A stretch of DNA of 63,556 bases, taken from the NCBI RefSeq assembly GCF_900100255.1, contig NZ_FMTS01000011.1:1-63556 (forward strand), in the 5' to 3' direction. Positions 8,446 through 16,980 of the stretch are shown here, piece by piece. Each line of letters begins with the position of its first letter. Position 1 is the stretch's first letter. The translations under genes were made by a program, and so were the position numbers. A model generated the notes under the pieces. The model was not told the origin of the DNA and ran no database searches. It worked only from the letters and a program-made list of their open reading frames with translations. Source of the stretch: Asticcacaulis taihuensis. GTDB taxonomy: Bacteria > Pseudomonadota > Alphaproteobacteria > Caulobacterales > Caulobacteraceae.

Positions 8446-9975
8446 TCACCCCTTCGCCATCAAGGGGCCCGTATCGGAAGCCGCGCGCACCTGCTTTATG
8501 TACTCCGCCTGACCTGATGCCCGCTCAACCGAAGACCGGATTCGACCGCGCAGGGCATCAGCGCCCTCTGCGATCTTGTCGCGCATCGCCTTGTCAGCCC
8601 TCAGGTCATGCCGTCGCGGGATCAGGTTCTGCCCCAGAAGGACCGCGACCCAGCTCGGCGGCAGAAAGACGCCAAATTCGTAACGAACCAGATGTCCCCG
8701 CGTTAACCAGGCATCAATCTTCTCTTGCAGGCTGTCCGGCAGGGTCATATTGCGGAAATATCTCCACATCTCGCTGTCATCACGTTGCGTAGCCACATAA
8801 TGGAGAAGCAGGAAATCGCGCACACGTTCAATATTCAGCGACATGCGGCGGTTGTATTCTTCGATGTCAGACGCCAGAAACTGCTTGTCTGGAAATATCT
8901 GCAACAATTCGGTGATGCCTTCCTGAATCAGGTGGATCGAGGTCGATTCCAGCGGCTCAAGAAAACCCGCCGCCAGACCGATCGCCACGACATTCTTGTT
9001 CCAGAACTGACGCCGGCGCCCGGTCGTAAAATACAACTGGCGCGGCGCGGCCAGGGCGGGTGCATCGAGATTGTTCAAAAGGCGTGTCGCGGCTTCGTCA
9101 TCCGTAATGAAATCGCTGCAATAGACATGACCATTTCCCGTGCGATGTTGCAGGGGAATACGCCATTGCCAGCCGGCCTCCAGGGCCGTAGCCCGCGTAA
9201 AGGGCGTCAACGGGCCTCGTGACTCGCACGGGACCGCTATCGCCCGGTTACAGGGCAGCCACTGGCTCCAGTTGTCGTAGCCGGTATGCAGTGCCTGCTC
9301 TATGAGGATGCCGCGAAAGCCCGAACAGTCGACAAACAGATCAGCCTCAATGTCCCTGCCGTCATCCATTTTGAGGTGCGAGACGTGGCCGGTTACGCTG
9401 TCCAGACTCGTTTCTACAACCTTCCCCTGGACGCGCCGCACCCCCTCGGCTTCCGAAAATTGCCGCAGGAATGCGGCGTAACGTGTGGCGTCAAACTGGT
9501 AGGCATAGCCAAAGGTCGATTCAATATCTCCTTCATTGGTAGAGGGATGGCGGAATTTACCCTGCTCCGCCAGCATGATGCCGTAACAGTATTCGTCGAG
9601 ACGCTCCCCCTGCCCCAACCGGTGCCAATAGTGGTAAAACGGTAGGCCGTCGATTTTCTGTCCGTAATCGCCGAACGGGTGAATGTAGCGATCCCCGATC
9701 CGGCCCCAATTCCGAAACTCGATCCCCAGCTTGAAGGTGGCTTCGGTGGCGCGCATGAACGCAGCCTCGTCAATCTGCAAGGCCGAATTAAAACTGCGGA
9801 TAGCGGGCAGCGTCGCTTCACCGACACCGACCGTGCCGATTTCATCAGATTCAATAAGCGTGATAGCGACAGGAAGACCGCGCAATTTATGCGACAGGGC
9901 AGCGGCCGTCATCCAGCCTGCCGTACCACCGCCGACGATGCAGATTTTTTCAATTGTCCCCGGATGTGCAGTCAT
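8446..9975 (-). CDS. Flavin-dependent tryptophan halogenase family protein (first gene of the array)
   Basis: A 509-aa cytoplasmic halogenase-family protein with GGGTAGW (residues 15-21), catalytic Lys in ATFKLG (K82), WQWRIP, and FLEPLESTS. It is the promoter-proximal halogenase, 96 nt downstream of the DUF6445 gene, and heads a run of four tightly packed genes. It keeps the residues of an active enzyme. In characterised family members reduced FAD comes from a separate reductase, which is not present in this window. Substrate is unknown. Confidence 0.88.
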   Translation of the reverse strand: MTAHPGTIEKICIVGGGTAGWMTAAALSHKLRGLPVAITLIESDEIGTVGVGEATLPAIRSFNSALQIDEAAFMRATEATFKLGIEFRNWGRIGDRYIHPFGDYGQKIDGLPFYHYWHRLGQGERLDEYCYGIMLAEQGKFRHPSTNEGDIESTFGYAYQFDATRYAAFLRQFSEAEGVRRVQGKVVETSLDSVTGHVSHLKMDDGRDIEADLFVDCSGFRGILIEQALHTGYDNWSQWLPCNRAIAVPCESRGPLTPFTRATALEAGWQWRIPLQHRTGNGHVYCSDFITDDEAATRLLNNLDAPALAAPRQLYFTTGRRRQFWNKNVVAIGLAAGFLEPLESTSIHLIQEGITELLQIFPDKQFLASDIEEYNRRMSLNIERVRDFLLLHYVATQRDDSEMWRYFRNMTLPDSLQEKIDAWLTRGHLVRYEFGVFLPPSWVAVLLGQNLIPRRHDLRADKAMRDKIAEGADALRGRIRSSVERASGQAEYIKQVRAASDTGPLMAKG

Positions 9976-10071
9976 CGGCTCCTACCTGTCAGCGGTCCAG
10001 ATTATAGTACGGTCTCCACCACTCCAGGTTCACCCTGGTTGCCAGCGTCGACTCAAATATTTGCAGGCGCG

Positions 10072-10770
10072 TCATGGCTGCCCGCCATTCAGCCTGACGA
10101 ATATATTGGCGGTGAGCCGCCCGTTTCGCGGTGCGCTGTCATAGGCAAAGCCCGGACCGATCCTACCGGAATGCAGCAGACACCCCTGATACATAACCAG
10201 GCGATTAAACCGCGCTGCGGCAAAAAAAACAGGCTCACAGAACGGATTTGTATCATCGGCAAACCCGGTTTCCATCTCGCTCAGCCGCAGCCCGTCCTGA
10301 CGAAGGGCTGCCCTTAAGGCCGCTGAATTCGATACATCCGCACGCTCAAGCCCCGTAGCGATGTGCCGATAGAAAGCCGTCCCGCTATCCTCAATGGTAT
10401 GCAGGTGGTGGATGATCGCAATCACATTCGGATCATCGAAATCAAAATGTGGAACACGCTGCACGGGACGCAAGGCCTCCGGCCGGGTCGTCACCAGCGA
10501 AAAACTCGCCTCCATGACAGAAAAGGCAGGCGCCCCAAATTCGCTGCGCAGGAGTGGCGCCGCCTGGCGCAACAGGGCCATAACATAGGCGGAGGCTTCA
10601 TCCCCAGGCGAAATCTGCCGCCTCAAGCCAGGGTAAGCCGTTTCCTTTTCCTCCGGAAAAGGCGCCAACGCCTCGGCCAAATCCACCACACGATCCGCAT
10701 TGGCAAGAAAATCGTCAGCAAGCAGCACACGAGATCCGGAAACGCCAATATCGTGTCGCTCAACCTTCAT
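10072..10770 (-). CDS. DUF6445 family protein, 2-oxoglutarate/Fe(II) oxygenase-like
   Basis: A 232-aa cytoplasmic protein of the type annotated DUF6445. A double-stranded beta-helix metal site is suggested by HFD (H108, D110), a distal His in LLHSGRI (H200) and an Arg in NGRLTANIF (R218), spaced as in Fe(II)/2-oxoglutarate hydroxylases. This is my reading of the motif order, and the family function is not established. It begins the halogenase transcription unit, downstream of a 354-nt leader with two strong hairpins. Pairing with flavin halogenases next to a TonB receptor suggests that it works on the same imported or cell-made substrate. Confidence 0.7.
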   Translation of the reverse strand: MKVERHDIGVSGSRVLLADDFLANADRVVDLAEALAPFPEEKETAYPGLRRQISPGDEASAYVMALLRQAAPLLRSEFGAPAFSVMEASFSLVTTRPEALRPVQRVPHFDFDDPNVIAIIHHLHTIEDSGTAFYRHIATGLERADVSNSAALRAALRQDGLRLSEMETGFADDTNPFCEPVFFAAARFNRLVMYQGCLLHSGRIGPGFAYDSAPRNGRLTANIFVRLNGGQP

Positions 10771-10876
10771 ACGCCAACCCCGTTTCCGGCCAAACTAAAC
10801 GCACCTGTGTTGCGCGGCAACCTTGTCCGTAAAAAATTTGAGACACACCCAAGCAGACAATACGCACAATCTAAAA

Positions 10877-10905
10877 GAGGTGTCGCGTTCTCGGCGCGAC
10901 ACCTC
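10877..10905 (-). terminator. Strong hairpin in the halogenase leader (terminator or attenuator)
   Basis: Perfect 11-bp stem GAGGTGTCGCG/CGCGACACCTC with a 7-nt loop, followed on the minus strand by TTTT. It lies about 107 nt upstream of the DUF6445 start. If transcription starts upstream in the AT-rich island this would be an attenuator. Otherwise it is a second terminator behind the Gly-rich gene. Confidence 0.45.
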
Positions 10906-10967
10906 AAACACACACAGCGGTAGCAATTTTTCGGGAGAAGAAGAATTGAAACCAAATAAAAAATATC

Positions 10968-10984
10968 AAAATGTCAGACATTTT
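10968..10984. promoter_or_regulatory. 17-nt palindrome, candidate regulator site
   Basis: AAAATGTCAGACATTTT is a perfect odd-length palindrome in the AT-rich leader. The half-site AAAATGTCA recurs at 15717-15725 in the receptor/IclR intergenic region, so IclR binding is one possibility. Confidence 0.35.
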
Positions 10985-11045
10985 TCAAATGAAAATTGTA
11001 AAATAAAATTTATAATTTTTTCATATAAGTATTAACAATAAAAGA

Positions 11046-11075
11046 GGCGAGCCATTATTAGTATAATGGCCCGCC
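11046..11075 (-). terminator. Terminator of the Gly-rich exported protein gene
   Basis: A 13-bp stem GGCGAGCCATTAT/ATAATGGCCCGCC with one mismatch and a 4-nt loop. On the minus strand it is followed by a T-rich run, 50 nt after the stop of the 11125 gene. Confidence 0.55.
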
Positions 11076-11124
11076 ATCACTTATGCCTGAAAAACGATTT
11101 CTCTTAGAGCAAAAGAGCGAAATC

Positions 11125-11739
11125 CTATTGTTTCATTGATGCTCTGAGCTCTTCTGCCGTTGATTTGGCCTCAAAGATATCAGGCTGCTTTGTGGCCCCT
11201 TCAAAGTTAGCCTCGTCGCCGTTCCCCATCTGGATAATCAGAACAGCCTGGACCGAGGTTTTGGGACGCCATTTTTCCAGCACGTTTTGCGGGACATCGC
11301 CACCACCGTAGCCGCCGGACATTCCGGCCCCCATGCCCATGCTTCCGCCGCCGGCAGACTGGTCAGTGCCCGTGCCCGTGCTGGCCGTTGCCGTATTACC
11401 CATAAAGTTGCCGGTACGGCCCGCCACATCTTCGGCGCTGCCAACCTCGACCTCTCGCACAGAAGAATTGAGGACCGCAAACCACTCAAAACCCGATTCC
11501 TGCGTAAATTCAGCCGCTCGCAGCAAAGCATAAGACGCTGCCTGATCACGCTTCATCTTCTGATCGCCGGTATAGGTCACCACATAGCGATTTTTTTCGA
11601 TTTGGGTCGTTGAATAACCCACCCCGCCCTTAGGCCCCGCGGCCTGGTAAACGGGTGCCTTGGCTATAGCGCTAACAGGCAAAACCGCAGACACGCCAAG
11701 CAAAAGCAAAGCTGACGCCAGAGTGAAAGAGTGTCTCAT
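11125..11739 (-). CDS. Exported Gly-rich hypothetical protein (CC0125/CC1285-like)
   Basis: A 204-aa protein starting at ATG 11739 (GGAAG upstream), chosen because it begins a clear signal peptide ending near ISAIAKA. The mature part has a YVVTYTGDQKMKRDQAASYALLRAAEF stretch in the style of small alphaproteobacterial envelope proteins that handle stress or copper (CC0125/CC1285-like), a short Gly/Met/Ser-rich low-complexity segment, and a charged C-terminus. Exact function is unknown. It lies 226 nt downstream of the TonB-dependent receptor on the same strand and has its own terminator. It may be co-regulated with the receptor, but a hairpin lies between them. Confidence 0.6.
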   Translation of the reverse strand: MRHSFTLASALLLLGVSAVLPVSAIAKAPVYQAAGPKGGVGYSTTQIEKNRYVVTYTGDQKMKRDQAASYALLRAAEFTQESGFEWFAVLNSSVREVEVGSAEDVAGRTGNFMGNTATASTGTGTDQSAGGGSMGMGAGMSGGYGGGDVPQNVLEKWRPKTSVQAVLIIQMGNGDEANFEGATKQPDIFEAKSTAEELRASMKQ

Positions 11740-11867
11740 ATTCTGCTTCCTCTTATATTTTAATTTCACGAGGCTGCATTTAACCATTGGGCTTAATACC
11801 GCCACTTGAGATGGCCTATCTCAAAAAACCGTCACTAAAGCGGCTTTTGTTAAGTTTAATAGAAATC

Positions 11868-11908
11868 CAATATCCAGCCTAATCACTTTGTAATCAGGCT
11901 GGATATTG
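11868..11908 (-). terminator. Hairpin downstream of the TonB-dependent receptor
   Basis: Stem CAATATCCAGCCT (11868-11880) and AGGCTGGATATTG (11896-11908), 13 bp perfect, with a 15-nt loop that can pair further. It is followed on the minus strand by ATTTCTATT. It lies 57 nt after the receptor stop. Confidence 0.5.
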
Positions 11909-11965
11909 AATTCGGAAGTGGGGCAAGGAGTCATGGCCAGAGCCAGACCCTTGCCGGGCACACCC

Positions 11966-14900
11966 TTAGTACTGATAGCGAATGTCAAGCACGAAGCGAC
12001 GATCATTCAGGAAGCTGAAGCGATCAACGCGCGTACCGTCGGCATTAATCTGAGCCGTCGCCTTGTTCTTCGTGTCCGTCAGGTTGGAAGCGTTCAAAGC
12101 AATCTGCAGATTTCTGTTGACGTTATACTTGATCGACGCATCCACCTGGCCGTTGTCCGAGTTGAAGACCGGGTCGCCGGTGATGTAGTCACGATAGGTC
12201 AAGAGGTTCTCGGAACGCCAGTTATAGGCGATACGACCTTCCCACTTGCTGTCCTGGTAGATACCTACGATGTTGTAGATGTACTTGGACTGACCCAGCA
12301 GATTCTTCACACCAAAGCGATAGATGGTGCCGAAATCGTCTGGTACGCCATTGCCATCCGCATCGATATACGCCGGAGGCGGCGTGGCACTGGCATCAAT
12401 ATAGGTGAAGTTGGCCTGCAGGCCCAGGTGCGAGAACGCGCCGGGGAGGAAGTCATAGAACTGCTGATAAGCCAGTTCCACACCCTTGATCGAGGCCGTA
12501 TCCTGGTTAACCTGACCGCCATAGACAACATTGACCGTCTTGCCATCCAGAGTCATCGAACCGAGGGTCTGATCACCGCCCTGGATGATGTTCTTCAGAT
12601 CCTTCTGGAAGATACCTGTCGAAACCATACCGCCCTTGAAGTACCACTCCCACGACAGATCATAGCTGTTGGCCGTGGTCGGTTTCAGGTTGGGGTTACC
12701 GCCCGTGACACGGATCTGGTCGAGCGAGATATTTTGCACGCCACGATCAATACCGAACAGAGGATCCTCCACGCAAGTGGTTGCCGGAGCGACCGGAACG
12801 CATGGCTGGATAGTCGGATAACTGGTCCGGGTCGTGATCGCACTGGTCGTTTGGCCTGCGCGGAGATCCGAAATATTCGGACGGCTCAGATTTTGGCTGG
12901 CGCCAAAACGGATGAGCATTTCACTGTTCAGGTTCCACTTCAGGTTAAACGAGGGCAGCCAATGCGTATCTTTTTGAGACACGGTCTGCGCTTCCGACTT
13001 ACCGATATTCGCATCTCTCGGGCAGGCGCGGTTAATCTTGGTCGCGTCCGTATAGCCAGCAGTCGTGTCGGCTGCTGTGAGAGCTGCGGTTGCAACAGTC
13101 GGGCAAAGCCAGACCGTCGTTTCCGGCAGGAAGTCTTGCTCAGCATCATGCGATTCGGCATCGGCAGTCCGTACAGTCTTTCCGTCAGAATTCACAACCG
13201 GCGTCTGCTGATCAATACCGAAGGCGCGATAAGCCATGAAGCCATGTGAATCCAGGGTCGTCGTGGTGTAACGCACGCCGAAATTACCATCGAGCGACAT
13301 GCCATTGTTAAATTCCTTGCCGAAATTCAACATCAGATAGGCGTCAGTGGTCTTTTCACGCACGTCCGAAATGTTCGCGGGATCGTATTTCGGCGTACCA
13401 TCGGCGTTCAACTGCGCCACGTACGGAATCTTGGACGTGCCATCAGCATTGGTGAAGGTCGGCTCGTTCTTGATATAGTTCTGCATGGCCACCGGATCGA
13501 GCAGCAGGTCAGACTTGATTGCCAGGACCTTGGTATTCGAACCCTGCAGAACGCCACCACGATAGAAGTCAGCGAAATCAACTTCTTCATAGGCCGGCGT
13601 CTTTTCGGATCCGAATAGACCCAGACCCGAACCTGCCCAGGCCGGCGCGACGCCCGACCAGTTGACGCCAGCGTTTGCGTCGGTTTGGCTACGATCGGTA
13701 TAGCGCGCGCCGAACTTCACCGACTTGAACCAGCTCTCGCCGGCAAAGTCATACTGGACATCGGCCTTGTAGCCCGTCAGCTCGCCCGTACCGTTATGGT
13801 GGCCGTCACCGGCATAGAGCCAGAAAGCAGCGTCCGGATCAGCCGTGCTGGTCTGGACGCCCGGCGTATAGGCATAGGTTGCATTGCCATTACCATCAAC
13901 GCCGGTCTGGACGTGACCCGCCACGATATCAGGATGGATCTGTGTACGGGGGTCCGTAGTCAGGGTCAGTTCCGGATGATCCAGGCCTTCCACGACGTGA
14001 GCAATCGCGTAGGTTTGCGAACCACCCCAGGTTTCGTTAGATTTCGCCGAGGCCGTAGTCTTTTGTGCGTCAAGCTCGACATACAAGCGCTCCGTCGGGC
14101 GCCACTTGAAGTTCAGGCTGAGATCGTCGGTAATCGTTGTTTCTTTCTTACCGATACCCAGGACCTGAGCACCAAGACCGTAGGCGCCGGTCCAGCTGTC
14201 GAAGTTATTGGTTATGGTACCCGACGTCATATAGCCGCCATCGACCGGAAACTGGGTTTCGCAGTAGTCAACAGGTCGCACAGGCGAGGTGCTCACCGCC
14301 GGAACGTTACACCTGTTGAGTGGCGTTGTGCTGTTATCAAAAGTTGCGTCGGTAATTTGGTAACGCTGATTGTTGCCGCCATCGGGGAAGGATTCGAGCG
14401 TATGCTCGACACTTACCGTCTTGTTGATGACCCGGATATACTTACCGGTCAGCTTCATCGTATCGTTTTTCCACTGCGCAGCCAGATAGGCGCTGGCGCG
14501 GTCACGATCGATATCGCTGGTACGCATCTGGAAGCCTTCGATGGCCCCCACAGTCTTACCAGGAACAATCTCGGTTACGCTGGATGGTTCATTAGCCGCG
14601 TCCGTCGGATTGCCGGTATTCGGACCGCGCGGAATCGGCGCAGGCTGTTGCCAGCCGTTATAGGCGGACTTCAGATTGGAGGTCGAGACCGCCCCCATCA
14701 AGCCAATCTCACCAATGCTCGTCTGCCAGCGATTGCCGATAATGGCATTATATGATGGCGAGAACTTCTTGGCGAGGTCGCCATAGTTTACGTCCATCGA
14801 AACGGCGGCGAAATAACCCTTGCGGTCGAACGGTTCAAGGGTGCGCAGGTTGATCGTGCCACCGATACCGCCCTGAACCAGATCGGCCGAGCTGTTCTTG

Positions 14901-15394
14901 TAAACGTCAACGGCGCCGACGAGCTGCGGCGGGATGCTGGACCAGTCCAGCGAACGACCGCCATTGGCCGTAAAGGCGTCGCGGCCGTTAAATTCCGAGC
15001 GAACGAAGCCCAGACCACGGATCAGGTTACCGCGGCCTTCAGGCGACGGAAAGTCAGGACTGCCACCGAGCGTAAAGCGCGTAACGGTAACGCCAGGCAC
15101 ACGAGCCAGGGCCTCAGCAACCGACAGATCCGGCAGGGACGCAACGTCCGAGGCCGTGATCGAATCAACAAAAGTATTGGCCTTGCGCTTTAGGGTGGCC
15201 GCAGTCTGAAGCGAGTTGCGGATACCGGTGACGATGATAACCGGCTCTTCATCGGCCGGCTTTGCGGTATCGTCCGCAGGAGTGTTTTGAGCGGCAGGCG
15301 CCGCATCCTGCGCGAACACGGCAGGCGCTACAAAGGCAGCCGCAAGAGCGGTCGATCCCAGCAACAAACGATACATTACGGAACGTGATTTCAT
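11966..15394 (-). CDS. Large TonB-dependent outer-membrane receptor
   Basis: A 1142-aa TonB-dependent receptor starting at ATG 15394 behind GGGGAG. The longer frame to 15538 runs through the promoter. The signal peptide ends at VFAQ. A TonB-box-like PVIIVTGIRNSL segment is followed by the plug (VIDSIT-type ASDVASLPDLSVAEALARVPG, then GGIGGTINLRT) and a long barrel ending DIRYQY with the C-terminal aromatic. It is larger than siderophore receptors and has Cys-bearing extracellular inserts, as in glycan or oligopeptide receptors of Caulobacterales. It is the likely uptake port for the substrate handled by the halogenase/GH43 locus. An IclR gene is divergent. Confidence 0.9.
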   Translation of the reverse strand: MKSRSVMYRLLLGSTALAAAFVAPAVFAQDAAPAAQNTPADDTAKPADEEPVIIVTGIRNSLQTAATLKRKANTFVDSITASDVASLPDLSVAEALARVPGVTVTRFTLGGSPDFPSPEGRGNLIRGLGFVRSEFNGRDAFTANGGRSLDWSSIPPQLVGAVDVYKNSSADLVQGGIGGTINLRTLEPFDRKGYFAAVSMDVNYGDLAKKFSPSYNAIIGNRWQTSIGEIGLMGAVSTSNLKSAYNGWQQPAPIPRGPNTGNPTDAANEPSSVTEIVPGKTVGAIEGFQMRTSDIDRDRASAYLAAQWKNDTMKLTGKYIRVINKTVSVEHTLESFPDGGNNQRYQITDATFDNSTTPLNRCNVPAVSTSPVRPVDYCETQFPVDGGYMTSGTITNNFDSWTGAYGLGAQVLGIGKKETTITDDLSLNFKWRPTERLYVELDAQKTTASAKSNETWGGSQTYAIAHVVEGLDHPELTLTTDPRTQIHPDIVAGHVQTGVDGNGNATYAYTPGVQTSTADPDAAFWLYAGDGHHNGTGELTGYKADVQYDFAGESWFKSVKFGARYTDRSQTDANAGVNWSGVAPAWAGSGLGLFGSEKTPAYEEVDFADFYRGGVLQGSNTKVLAIKSDLLLDPVAMQNYIKNEPTFTNADGTSKIPYVAQLNADGTPKYDPANISDVREKTTDAYLMLNFGKEFNNGMSLDGNFGVRYTTTTLDSHGFMAYRAFGIDQQTPVVNSDGKTVRTADAESHDAEQDFLPETTVWLCPTVATAALTAADTTAGYTDATKINRACPRDANIGKSEAQTVSQKDTHWLPSFNLKWNLNSEMLIRFGASQNLSRPNISDLRAGQTTSAITTRTSYPTIQPCVPVAPATTCVEDPLFGIDRGVQNISLDQIRVTGGNPNLKPTTANSYDLSWEWYFKGGMVSTGIFQKDLKNIIQGGDQTLGSMTLDGKTVNVVYGGQVNQDTASIKGVELAYQQFYDFLPGAFSHLGLQANFTYIDASATPPPAYIDADGNGVPDDFGTIYRFGVKNLLGQSKYIYNIVGIYQDSKWEGRIAYNWRSENLLTYRDYITGDPVFNSDNGQVDASIKYNVNRNLQIALNASNLTDTKNKATAQINADGTRVDRFSFLNDRRFVLDIRYQY

Positions 15395-15600
15395 TATTAA
15401 CTCCCCGAAATCATGAATTTTATAGGTTTTTTTTAACGCGATATGGTCCGTTGAAACGGAATCGACAACTGTGAATTTATGCTGGACAGCGCAATACTGG
15501 CCATCGCAAAGGGTCACGAACCCGCATTTCGGCACCATGGCCGATCCCTTAATCCTCCCTGTGTTTTTGTTAGCAACGCCCCCTCCACCACAACGGCGGA

Positions 15601-15614
15601 TGTTAGCGCTACCT
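15601..15614. promoter_or_regulatory. LacI/XylR-type operator-like site upstream of the TonB receptor
   Basis: TGTTAGCGCTACCT matches TGnTAnCGnTAnCA at all fixed positions except the last. Its core TTAGCGCTA has the central CG of LacI-family sites and closely resembles Caulobacter xylose operators. It lies 207 nt upstream of the receptor start. Confidence 0.55.
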
Positions 15615-15714
15615 TATAGTCAGACAATACATGGCCTATTTTCCGGCGCAATCACCATTACGGAACTGTAACATCTTTTTAAAACCATGTTGCGCCAATA
15701 ACACTATTTTTTGC

Positions 15715-15739
15715 CAAAAATGTCAAAAATGTATGACAT
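15715..15739. promoter_or_regulatory. Repeat cluster, candidate IclR-family operator
   Basis: Two tandem CAAAAATGT units followed by TATGACAT create the inverted repeat ATGTCA-N8-TGACAT. It sits between the divergent receptor and IclR promoters, where an autoregulated IclR-type protein would be expected to bind. Assignment to IclR is inference. Confidence 0.35.
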
Positions 15740-16066
15740 CGATGCCATTCATCAGCGCATTAAATTAAACATTTGTTTTTAAATAATCTTTTCATCCCAT
15801 TGAGAGCGCATACTGAAAAGTGCAATTCAGGAGAACACAACCAAGATTTCATGGCCAAAAGCTGTTTTCATATGCGGCATTTACCTTCAGTAAATCGTGC
15901 AAATTTTCGCCACATTTGAGATGTCAAGAATGATGGCCCGCCCTGAAACCGGCCCGAAAGGCAGCCAAAAAGCAGTTTATTTTGATTTCAGCAGAGCTTA
16001 ATTATGCCTCGAACCTCTGTATGGCGCGATGTTGATACGGCGAGATTTTAACTGTATGAGATTCGC

Positions 16067-16843
16067 ATGACCATAAAGGCAAAAGTCTCACCAGAATCCG
16101 CAGTTAAAGCTCATACCTATACTGCGCCTGCCCTTGAAAAGGGGTTCAATGTTATTGAACTTCTGGCTGAGCGCCCCCATGGCCTGACCGTCTCAGAAAT
16201 TGCGGCAGGTCTGGGATTGTCGATGAGTGAGATTTTTCGCATCCTGATGGTGATGGAACGGCGAGGATGGCTGAGGCGCACGGCAGGCGACAGGCTGCGA
16301 GTGGCCACCAAGGTGCTGGACCTGGCTTTTAAAGCCACCCCGGCAGAGGAATTGATACAGGTCTCGGCGCCATTCATGCGTGAACTGGTGCAGCGTGTCG
16401 AGCAATCCTGCCATCTGGTCATAGGTAACGGTGACAAGGGTCTGGTGGTCTTCCGGCAACAGACGCCGGGGCCAACCGTTTTTGCCGTTCGCATTGGCGC
16501 AGAAATCACGCTTGAGGAAACCTGCTCAGGCCATGTTCTACTGGCGTATGATGCGGCTGATTTGAACCCGGAACGTGTAAAGGCAGCCCAAAGCGGAGTC
16601 CTTGCCACTCCGCTGCAACGCATTCGCTCTCGTGGCTACGAAATGATGAAAAGCGCCAGAACCCTGGGCGTCACCGATATCAGTTGTCCGATCTTCGACG
16701 GTCAAGGCCGGGCTATCGCGGCCTTGACCATTCCGTATCTGCAACTGGTTGACGGAACACAAACGGTCGAAAAAGACGAAGCCCGCGATTGCCTCCAGGA
16801 AATCGCAGCCCGAATTTCCGATGAAATGAACGGCACCCGGTAA
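16067..16843 (+). CDS. IclR family transcriptional regulator
   Basis: A 258-aa regulator. Residues about 20-85 form the winged helix-turn-helix (ALEKGFNVIELLAE, LTVSEIAAGLGLSMSEIFRILMVME). The rest is the IclR effector domain with ETCSGHVLLAY, RIRSRGYEMM and DISCPIFDGQGRAIAALTIP. Such proteins bind small organic acids or sugar derivatives. Its divergence from the TonB receptor suggests local control of the halogenase/GH43 locus. No strong Shine-Dalgarno precedes the ATG at 16067. Confidence 0.88.
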   Translation: MTIKAKVSPESAVKAHTYTAPALEKGFNVIELLAERPHGLTVSEIAAGLGLSMSEIFRILMVMERRGWLRRTAGDRLRVATKVLDLAFKATPAEELIQVSAPFMRELVQRVEQSCHLVIGNGDKGLVVFRQQTPGPTVFAVRIGAEITLEETCSGHVLLAYDAADLNPERVKAAQSGVLATPLQRIRSRGYEMMKSARTLGVTDISCPIFDGQGRAIAALTIPYLQLVDGTQTVEKDEARDCLQEIAARISDEMNGTR

Positions 16844-16980
16844 CACTTCTGTTAGGTTGACCGGCGCCGAGGTGCAAAAGCGCTGGCTATTGCCACCAGC
16901 GGAGATTACGGGCTCTGCACAGAAGAAGAGCCCGAAAAGTGCCCCGCCGTTCTCTTAGCGTGGCACCTCTGCCTACAGGA

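Larger units (their letters stand above)
10771..11124. other. Intergenic leader of the halogenase operon with AT-rich island
   Basis: No coding sequence is visible. The 10925-11045 part is strongly AT-rich. It contains two hairpins (10877-10905 and 11046-11075) and the perfect palindrome AAAATGTCAGACATTTT at 10968-10984. Given the terminator at its right end, the promoter of the DUF6445-halogenase operon should lie between about 10900 and 11045. Confidence 0.55.
15395..16066. other. Divergent regulatory region between the TonB receptor and IclR gene
   Basis: 672 nt with no plausible gene. It carries the receptor's ribosome binding site, the LacI-type site at 15601-15614, and a tandem CAAAAATGT repeat (15715-15732). 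This overlaps an inverted repeat ATGTCA (15720-15725)/TGACAT (15734-15739). The 15660-15830 stretch is AT-rich and the likely promoter zone for both directions. Confidence 0.55.

Noticed and set aside
3934-9975. Classical tryptophan-halogen antibiotic cluster (pyrrolnitrin-like)
   Set aside because: No decarboxylase, PrnB/PrnD-type enzyme, NRPS, PKS or flavin reductase is present. The neighbours are uptake and polysaccharide genes.
11906-13249. 447-aa plus-strand frame opposite the large TonB receptor
   Set aside because: Shadow frame. The receptor C-terminus on the minus strand is unambiguous.
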